Assembly: GCA_017476665.1 (NCBI GenBank)
Contig: JAFUZJ010000050.1
Span: forward strand, 85,540 to 149,539
Source: Lachnospiraceae bacterium
GTDB lineage: Bacteria; Bacillota; Clostridia; Lachnospirales; Lachnospiraceae
Direction of reading: 5' to 3'
DNA: 64,000 nucleotides
Numbering within the stretch: position 1 is the first letter of the stretch; each line of letters starts with the position of its first letter. Below, piece after piece: positions 58,044 through 64,000 of the stretch. Both the position numbers and the translations under genes were made by a program. The notes beneath the pieces were generated by a model that saw nothing but the letters and a program-made list of their open reading frames with translations, was not told where the DNA came from and ran no database searches.

Positions 58044-60182
58044 ATGAATAAGGATTCCGGGAAGTCAGCGGTTTGGAAAAGTTGTACGAAATATATTTTG
58101 TGCTATGCATTGTTTGTTGTGTTCAACATTGCAGGCAATCGGTTGGCGGGGGCTTTAGGGCTGCCGCTTTTCCTGGATAATGTGGGCACGCTCTTGGCGG
58201 CAAGTCTGGGCGGGTATCTGCCGGGAATCATTGTGGGATATGTGACGAATCTGGTCAACGCCACCGCGGATCCGACTAATGCGTACTATGCGGTATTGAG
58301 TGTGCTGATTGCTGTGACCGGTACGTTCTTTGCCAAAAGGGGTTATTTTAAAAAGTTGTGGAAGACCTGTATCACATTCCCGGTGTTTGCTTTTATCGGC
58401 GGATTTATCGGTTCTATCCTTACATATCTTCTCTATGGGTATGGCATGGGAGAGGGAATATCTGCTCCTTTTGCGGCGGCATTGCTGGAAAAGGGAACCC
58501 TCAGTGTGTTCTGGGCACAGATGATCTCCGATGTGACGATCGATCTGGTGGATAAGGCGATCGTGGTGCTGGTTACTTTTGGATTGTTAAAGATCATTCC
58601 GAAGAAGATCACATCGGCTCTGGAACTGACAAACTGGCGGCAGAAACCCCTCGGGAAAGAGGAGATTGCCATGTCCAGGGAGAACGATACCCGGGGCATG
58701 TCTCTTCGGACCAAGATCATCTTTATCATCGGTGTGATCATGGCATTTATTGCATTTGTCACCACAGCAATCAGCTATATGCTCTACAAGTCGGCCGCAA
58801 TCGAGCAGTATACCTTCACCGGCAGAAATGTGGCATGTCTGGTGGCCAGCAATATTGACGCGGATCGTGTCAATGATTACTTTGCGGAGGGAGAATCCGC
58901 GGAAGGTTATCTTGAGACCAAAGAGAGACTTTACCGGATCAAGGAGAGCTCGCCATATATTGAATATATTTATGTTTATCAGATTCGACCGGACGGATGC
59001 CATGTGGTGTTTGACCTGGACACGGAGGAACTGGAGGGGGCTGCTCTGGGAGAAGTGGTTTCCTTTGACGAGTCTTTCAGCGAATTGCTGCCTGCGCTGC
59101 TGGCGGGAGAAAATATCGATCCGATCGTCACGGATGATACCTACGGATGGCTGCTCACGGATTATGAACCGGTGTATGATTCAGAGGGGAATTGTGTATG
59201 TTACGCCTGCACCGATATTAATATGCAGGAAGTGAAATTGGACAGAGTGCGGTTTTTAACGAAGGTAACATCCCTTTTCATCGGGTTCTTTATCCTGATC
59301 CTGGTATTGTGCATGTGGCTTTCGGAGTATCATCTGATCTACCCGCTGGATGCCATGACCTTTGCAGCGAGAAAGTTTGCATTTGACAATGAGGAGACAT
59401 TGGAGATCGGTGTGGAGAGGCTGCAGGCCCTGAATGTGGCCACTGGAGACGAGATCGAGAATCTGTACGAGTCGCTGGTCAAGACCATGAGCCAGACCGT
59501 GGAGTATATCGACGATGTGCAGAAAAAGGGCGAAGAGATTGCACATATGCAGAACGGGCTGATCTACATTATGGCAGACCTGGTAGAGAGCCGTGACAAG
59601 TGCACCGGTGACCATGTGCGTAAGACGGCTGCTTATGTGAAATTGATTCTGGAATTGATGAAAGAAAATAATCTCTATCCAGATATCCTGACCGACGAGT
59701 ACATTGAGGATGTTTGCAATTCCGCGCCTCTGCATGATGTGGGCAAGATCAAGGTTTCGGATGTGATCCTGAACAAGCCCGGCAAACTGACCGATGAAGA
59801 GTTTGAAATCATGAAGTCTCATACCACAGCGGGTAAGGAAGTGATTGAGAGCGCCATGAGGCTTACCACAGATCCCGGATACCTGAAGGAGGCGTTGAAT
59901 CTGGCGACCTACCACCATGAGAAGTGGAACGGCAAGGGGTATCCCATGGGACTGGCCGGGGAGGAGATTCCGCTGTCGGCGCGGATCATGGCGGTGTCCG
60001 ATGTATTTGACGCACTGGTGTCCCAGAGAAGCTACAAGAAGCCTTTCACCCTGGATGAGGCACTGAAGATCATCGAGGAAGGCGCGGGAACCCATTTCGA
60101 TCCCGTGATCGCAAAGCTTTTTGTGGACAATAAGGAGCGCGTGAAAGAGATCCTGGAGGAGCACCAGAGGGAGAGACAATAG
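58044..60182 (+). CDS. HD-GYP c-di-GMP phosphodiesterase with S-component-like membrane domain
   Basis: 712 residues from ATG 58044 (GAGGTGG 8 bp upstream; ATG 58038 is too close to it). Residues 15-190 hold five or six helices with LFLDNVGTLLAASLGGYLPGIIVGYVTNLVNA, a pattern of ECF-transporter substrate-binding (S) components. A second membrane pair (about 225-245 and 410-430) encloses a periplasmic-type sensor domain (245-405), followed by a HAMP-like linker and coiled coil. The C-terminal HD-GYP domain is complete: HDVGKI, HHEKWNGKGYP, FDALVSQRSYK. It should hydrolyse c-di-GMP, perhaps controlled by a small ligand. Confidence 0.88.
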   Translation: MNKDSGKSAVWKSCTKYILCYALFVVFNIAGNRLAGALGLPLFLDNVGTLLAASLGGYLPGIIVGYVTNLVNATADPTNAYYAVLSVLIAVTGTFFAKRGYFKKLWKTCITFPVFAFIGGFIGSILTYLLYGYGMGEGISAPFAAALLEKGTLSVFWAQMISDVTIDLVDKAIVVLVTFGLLKIIPKKITSALELTNWRQKPLGKEEIAMSRENDTRGMSLRTKIIFIIGVIMAFIAFVTTAISYMLYKSAAIEQYTFTGRNVACLVASNIDADRVNDYFAEGESAEGYLETKERLYRIKESSPYIEYIYVYQIRPDGCHVVFDLDTEELEGAALGEVVSFDESFSELLPALLAGENIDPIVTDDTYGWLLTDYEPVYDSEGNCVCYACTDINMQEVKLDRVRFLTKVTSLFIGFFILILVLCMWLSEYHLIYPLDAMTFAARKFAFDNEETLEIGVERLQALNVATGDEIENLYESLVKTMSQTVEYIDDVQKKGEEIAHMQNGLIYIMADLVESRDKCTGDHVRKTAAYVKLILELMKENNLYPDILTDEYIEDVCNSAPLHDVGKIKVSDVILNKPGKLTDEEFEIMKSHTTAGKEVIESAMRLTTDPGYLKEALNLATYHHEKWNGKGYPMGLAGEEIPLSARIMAVSDVFDALVSQRSYKKPFTLDEALKIIEEGAGTHFDPVIAKLFVDNKERVKEILEEHQRERQ

Positions 60183-60200
60183 ATTGTAAAATATCAGATA

Positions 60201-60246
60201 AAAAGACCGGCGCCTGCTTTTGGAGGAAGCAGGCTACCGGTCTTTA
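60201..60246 (+). terminator. Intrinsic terminator after the HD-GYP gene
   Basis: Outer stem AAAGACCGG (60202-60210) with CCGGTCTTT (60237-60245) and inner GCCTGCTT/AAGCAGGC stem. Confidence 0.85.
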
Positions 60247-60272
60247 TGCGCGGATAGGGGATTTTTTAAACA

Positions 60273-60301
60273 TTGACAATTCTGAAATACTGTATTAATA
60301 T
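60273..60301 (+). promoter_or_regulatory. Promoter-like pair in a gene-free stretch
   Basis: TTGACA (60273-60278), 17 bp, TAATAT (60296-60301). A T7 run at 60412-60418 after a GGCAG/CTGCC stem could end a transcript of about 110 nt; otherwise the 236-bp stretch holds nothing recognised. Confidence 0.4.
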
Positions 60302-60424
60302 ATCCATATATTAAATCATGTGCATATCGGGCGGTTCGCCATTATTCACTTGAAACGCAACTGAATATTTGTATTGTGAGGGCAGGACCGTGTTTTCTGC
60401 CTGAGGGCGGATTTTTTTGTGCAG

Positions 60425-60754
60425 ATGAGGAAAAATGGGAAATACATACCCACAAAACAACCGCTTGTTCATGCGAAAGAGGTGCTGCAGACAATGTCAG
60501 TATTGACACAGGACAATAGGTTTGAAGAGGCATATGAACAGAATGAGGAGGAACCGAAAAATATGTGCGAGGCATTGGATATTGTAGAAAACAGAGGCAT
60601 GCAAACCGGCAGAAGAGAAGGGCGTATTATCGAATACATTGATATTCGCCGGGAAGATGGATATCCGGAAGAAAGCATTCTTCAGGGGATCATCACGAAG
60701 TTTGATCTCACGGAAGAACAGGCAGAGAAATATATGCAGGATGAAATAGGATAG
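60425..60754 (+). pseudogene. C-terminal remnant of an Rpn/PD-(D/E)XK transposase-like protein
   Basis: About 109 residues. MCEALDIVENRGMQTGRREGRIIEYIDIRREDGYPEESILQGI, ending with LTEEQAEKYM, is the tail usually found after the nuclease domain of Rpn-family or PD-(D/E)XK transposase proteins in Lachnospiraceae. The nuclease domain is missing and there is no good ribosome binding site. It is the second such tail in the window (compare 49542), and lies immediately before the type I restriction locus. Confidence 0.6.
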
Positions 60755-60761
60755 AAAAAGG

Positions 60762-60803
60762 ACTAGCACATACGCATTTGAGCGTATAGGTGCTAGTTTT
60801 TTT
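60762..60803 (+). terminator. Intrinsic terminator
   Basis: Stem ACTAGCAC (60762-60769) with GTGCTAGT (60790-60797), inner ATACGC/GCGTAT stem, then T7. Confidence 0.9.
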
Positions 60804-60847
60804 ATGGAGCAGTATCAATAATTGAAAAATGCGACATTGGTAATACA

Positions 60848-60876
60848 TTGGCAAAATAGGGGGAATGTGGTATGAT
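60848..60876 (+). promoter_or_regulatory. Promoter of the hsdR gene
   Basis: TTGGCA (60848-60853), 17 bp, TATGAT (60871-60876); the start codon is 57 bp downstream. Confidence 0.65.
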
Positions 60877-60933
60877 ATAATATAGGATTTTTAGACACGG
60901 TTTTATGTACAGAAGATATACAGGGGTGTAATC

Positions 60934-63900
60934 ATGGCTGTTTTCAACGAAGATACCAGAGTAAAAATACCTGCAACAATACAGTTTCTGAGAATCGGAT
61001 ACCAGTATCAGTCTCTGAAAGACGCTGATATTGATTTCCAGACAAAGATATTCATCAACAGATTCAAGCCAGCCTTGGAAAAAATCAATGGCAGGGAGAT
61101 TTCCTATGATGAGATCAAAGAGGTTCTGATGGACATCAATAATGTCATCAAGAACAAAGATTTGGGCAAGGAGTTTTACAACTGGCTTATTAATCCATTG
61201 GACAAGGTGAAATTGATTGATTTCGAGGATCTAGGCAACAATGATTTCGCGGTGGTGGACGAACTGCCTTATTGTATTGTAGAGGGAACAGAAGAAGGTT
61301 CTTTCCGACCGGATATCAATATTCTGGTGAATGGCATGCCATTAGCATTCCTAGAGGTGAAGAAGCCGAACAATGACGGCGGTATTCAGAAAGAATTTGA
61401 GAGAATGATCAATCAGCGTTTGAAGAATCCGGAATACAGGAAGTTCTTCAATATGCTCCAGATTGTATCATTCAGCAATAATATGGAGTATGAGGATGCG
61501 GATGACGCGGAGGATGTAAAAGCAGGATCATTTTATACAACGCCAAATGGGCAGAATACCAGTTTTTCTTTCTTCAGAGAAGATAATAATGAGACATATC
61601 ATATGGAATATCCATATCAGGAGATTTCCGAGAAGACGATAAAGAATGTATTGCGTGATTGCGGATATCCTGTGTCGGTGTATGATACGCCGGAATTTCA
61701 GGAGAATCTGAAGTTTAGTACGCCTTGTAATCAATTTGTGACATCCGTATTTGATAAGGAGCGACTTTTGTATTTCCTGCACTACGGCATGATGTTCATA
61801 AACGGAAAAGTGCCGGAGAGGCATATCATGCGGTATCCGCAGTTCTTTGCGACGCGGAAGATTATAGAAAGACTGCGCAGCGGCGGTAAAGGCGGAATTA
61901 TTTGGCATACGCAGGGCAGCGGTAAGACAGGGCTTGCTGCGTTTGCCATCCGTGTGATCAGGGACTATTACGCTGCGAAAAATATTAACGCACGATTTTT
62001 CTTTATTGTGGACAGAATTGATCTACTCAGACAGTCCAGCACTGAGTTTAAAAACCGTGGGTTAAATGTGATTAATTGCAAAAATAAAGAAGAATTTACC
62101 AAAGAAATTAATAAACCTTTGTCCACCAATACTGATGTGAAGTCAATTGGTGAGATTTGTATTGCCAACATTCAAAAACTGGAGAGCCAGTTGGAGGAGG
62201 CAAAGAATGAATACAATGCCAATATCCAGAGGATTTTCTTCATTGACGAGGCCCACAGAAGTTATTGTTCCACAGGAGAATATCTGAAAAATCTGATGAC
62301 CTGCGACGTGGATGCCGTATACATCGCCCTTACCGGTACGCCCTTATTGTCCAAGAAAGAGCGTTCCAATCTGAAATTCGGGGATTATATTCACAAATAT
62401 TTTTATGATAAATCCATAGCCGACGGGTACACCCTGCGCATCAAGAAGGAAAATATTGATACCATCGCCAAGTCGGAGATCAAGAAGAATCTGGATATTG
62501 AGGACAGCAGATTAAATGACAGGGATGTGTTTGAGTCGGATGCTTATGTGAACGCATTGGGAGCATTTATTGAGAAAGATTTCGTGAATTTCCGATTGCA
62601 GAACTCGGATAATACCATCGGCGGCATGATTGTCTGTCGCACGAACCCGCAGGCAAGAAAAGTGCATGAATGGTTTTGCCAGAATTCCAAGATTAAAACA
62701 GGACTGGTCATCACAGACCAAAATGATCCGACCCAGTCTCAGATCAATAAGAACAACCAGATTGATTTCAGAGACACCTTAGTGCCGGATATGTTGGTGG
62801 TAAACTTCATGCTGACCACCGGATATGATGTGAAACGTCTGAAGAAAATGTATCTGCTCAGAGGCCCACATGCACAGTCTTTGTTGCAGACGATTTCCAG
62901 GGTGAACAGACCTTATAAGTCTCCGACCGGAAAGGTGTATAAATACGGTTATATCGTAGACTTTGTGGATATTGAGAAAGAGTATGACAATACCATTGAG
63001 GCCTACATCAAGGAACTGGAGGCGGACCTGAACGAGAATGGGGAAAATGAGGGATCGCTTTCAGGGTTGGTAATCGACAAAGAGGACATCAATCGGAAGT
63101 ATCATAGGTATGTGGAAGAGTTGGACGATATCGTTCCCACAGATAATGCGGAGCGGTTCTCAAAACAGCTCAGCTATTACAATAAAGAAACCCTGCTTAA
63201 AATCCGCAGATTGCTCAACGGCATCAAAGAATGTGAAACAGAGTTTATCCTGTCCAGAGCAATGGATTACGCGAAGCAGATTGACTCAGAGAAGAATAAG
63301 AAATTACTCCGTTCGGTTCAGGAGCGGATTGACTTCATTAATTTGTCCACAAAGACCGTGGATATGATGAGCGTGATTTCCAATGATGAAGTGGTGGAAA
63401 TTCTCTATGAGTTTATCAAGACGAAGATACTGATTTTGGATCTGGGGCAGTTTACGCCGGACAATCCAACCATTCAGAGATTCGAGAAGACAGTGCGTGA
63501 AATCCAGCATGAGATCAAGAATAACAAGAACAAAGAGGATATCAAAATCGTCAAGCTGGATCAGTTGCTGCAGGAGATATTCCAGAAGTTGTCTATATCA
63601 GACTTATCCGATCTGAACGCAATCACGGATGAACTGTTGGAGGCCTTGCAACAGGCGAGGGCAATCAATGATGAAAATGAGAGATTGTCACAGATCTACG
63701 GCGGCAATTATGCCTTTGTAAAGACCTATCAGGATGCAATAGAAAAATACTCCGCGGACAAGTCAGAGATAGAGAAGATGTTGGTGTATATCTATCATGA
63801 TATTGAAGATGTGATTGCGGCAGACACCCTGATCGTGCAGGGACGGAAGAATTTTGCGGCTGCGATCAAACATGATGTGACGAAGTTTCTCCTGAAAGAT

Positions 63901-63978
63901 GGAGTTTACGCCCAAATTAAGAATTTTTATGATCAGATTTTAAGTGAGTTATATACAAATCTACAACTTTTCAGATAA
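60934..63978 (+). CDS. hsdR: Type I restriction enzyme, R (HsdR) subunit
   Basis: 1014 residues. The N-terminal nuclease domain has the PD-(D/E)XK residues in RPDINILVNGMPLAFLEVKKP (about 127-147). The SF2 helicase core follows with Walker A HTQGSGKTG (about 327), FIDEAHRSY (about 437), the ALTGTPL motif and the late GYDVKRLKKMYLLRGP and QTISRVNRPYK. The helical C-terminal part (from about 690) would bind the methylase. HsdR cuts unmodified DNA after ATP-driven translocation with HsdM and HsdS, expected beyond the right edge. The start follows ACAGGGGTG. It has its own promoter. Confidence 0.95.
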   Translation: MAVFNEDTRVKIPATIQFLRIGYQYQSLKDADIDFQTKIFINRFKPALEKINGREISYDEIKEVLMDINNVIKNKDLGKEFYNWLINPLDKVKLIDFEDLGNNDFAVVDELPYCIVEGTEEGSFRPDINILVNGMPLAFLEVKKPNNDGGIQKEFERMINQRLKNPEYRKFFNMLQIVSFSNNMEYEDADDAEDVKAGSFYTTPNGQNTSFSFFREDNNETYHMEYPYQEISEKTIKNVLRDCGYPVSVYDTPEFQENLKFSTPCNQFVTSVFDKERLLYFLHYGMMFINGKVPERHIMRYPQFFATRKIIERLRSGGKGGIIWHTQGSGKTGLAAFAIRVIRDYYAAKNINARFFFIVDRIDLLRQSSTEFKNRGLNVINCKNKEEFTKEINKPLSTNTDVKSIGEICIANIQKLESQLEEAKNEYNANIQRIFFIDEAHRSYCSTGEYLKNLMTCDVDAVYIALTGTPLLSKKERSNLKFGDYIHKYFYDKSIADGYTLRIKKENIDTIAKSEIKKNLDIEDSRLNDRDVFESDAYVNALGAFIEKDFVNFRLQNSDNTIGGMIVCRTNPQARKVHEWFCQNSKIKTGLVITDQNDPTQSQINKNNQIDFRDTLVPDMLVVNFMLTTGYDVKRLKKMYLLRGPHAQSLLQTISRVNRPYKSPTGKVYKYGYIVDFVDIEKEYDNTIEAYIKELEADLNENGENEGSLSGLVIDKEDINRKYHRYVEELDDIVPTDNAERFSKQLSYYNKETLLKIRRLLNGIKECETEFILSRAMDYAKQIDSEKNKKLLRSVQERIDFINLSTKTVDMMSVISNDEVVEILYEFIKTKILILDLGQFTPDNPTIQRFEKTVREIQHEIKNNKNKEDIKIVKLDQLLQEIFQKLSISDLSDLNAITDELLEALQQARAINDENERLSQIYGGNYAFVKTYQDAIEKYSADKSEIEKMLVYIYHDIEDVIAADTLIVQGRKNFAAAIKHDVTKFLLKDGVYAQIKNFYDQILSELYTNLQLFR

Positions 63979-63992
63979 GGGAGCATGGAGAA

Positions 63993-64000
63993 ATGCCGGA
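63993..64000 (+). CDS. Start of the next gene, cut by the window edge
   Basis: ATG 63993 stands about 9 bp after AAGGGAG, 14 bp past hsdR. Only two codons are visible (MP); by context it may be hsdM or another gene of the type I system. ATG 63985 is closer to the ribosome binding site and less likely. Confidence 0.4.

Overview
The window looks like a chromosomal segment of a Gram-positive anaerobe of the class Clostridia, most likely family Lachnospiraceae. The grounds are moderate GC with AGGAGG-type ribosome binding sites, a single-chain PurL, clpC and radA close together, a 71-nt tRNA-Trp, M56/BlaI and ECF-sigma modules, and zf-HC2 anti-sigma proteins. This placement is inferred from gene content and style, not from a database comparison.

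Layout. 1-5 kb: the 3' part of an M29 aminopeptidase, then a purine operon purE-purM-purN-purD behind a sigma-A promoter overlapped by a near-perfect palindrome. 5-11.4 kb: an SH3b-domain membrane protein, clpC, a small conserved protein and radA. 11.4-16.6 kb: a truncated SUKH-like protein, a phosphodiester glycosidase (NAGPA) domain protein, small membrane proteins, an OxlT-like MFS transporter, tRNA-Trp and a tyrosine phosphatase. 16.6-21.5 kb (minus strand): a large hybrid histidine kinase followed by a PAS-GGDEF-EAL protein whose catalytic motifs are mostly lost. 21.8-23.5 kb: two unknown proteins around a palindromic repeat cluster, and a TetR regulator. 23.5-36 kb: purL, an EAL-HDOD protein, carAB, superoxide dismutase, queH and a TM-helix-repeat channel-like protein.

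36-57 kb is an accessory-looking signalling island. It holds three BlaI-type repressors, each paired with an M56 (BlaR1/MecR1-like) membrane metalloprotease carrying a different C-terminal region, and three ECF sigma factors, each with a membrane partner. Around them lie exported lipoproteins, several with DxDxDG motifs, a PBECR3-like nuclease-type protein, a SRAP (YedK) protein, an XRE regulator, a 208-bp MITE-like inverted-repeat element and smaller palindromic repeats. The BlaI operators can be read directly: an 18+18 bp perfect inverted repeat before module 2 and paired boxes before module 3, both over the -10 region of a TTGACA promoter. The module 2 M56 protein ends in RCC1-like propeller repeats, a combination I do not know from described BlaR1 systems.

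57-64 kb: an AlkZ-related protein, an HD-GYP c-di-GMP phosphodiesterase with a membrane domain resembling ECF-transporter S components, a degraded Rpn/PD-(D/E)XK transposase-like tail, and hsdR of a type I restriction system that continues past the right edge.

Functional reading: de novo nucleotide synthesis (pur and car genes) makes up the housekeeping backbone. Two-component and c-di-GMP proteins are spread through it. The 36-57 kb island appears to be a set of envelope- or ligand-responsive switches built from proteolysis-linked repressors and ECF sigma factors.
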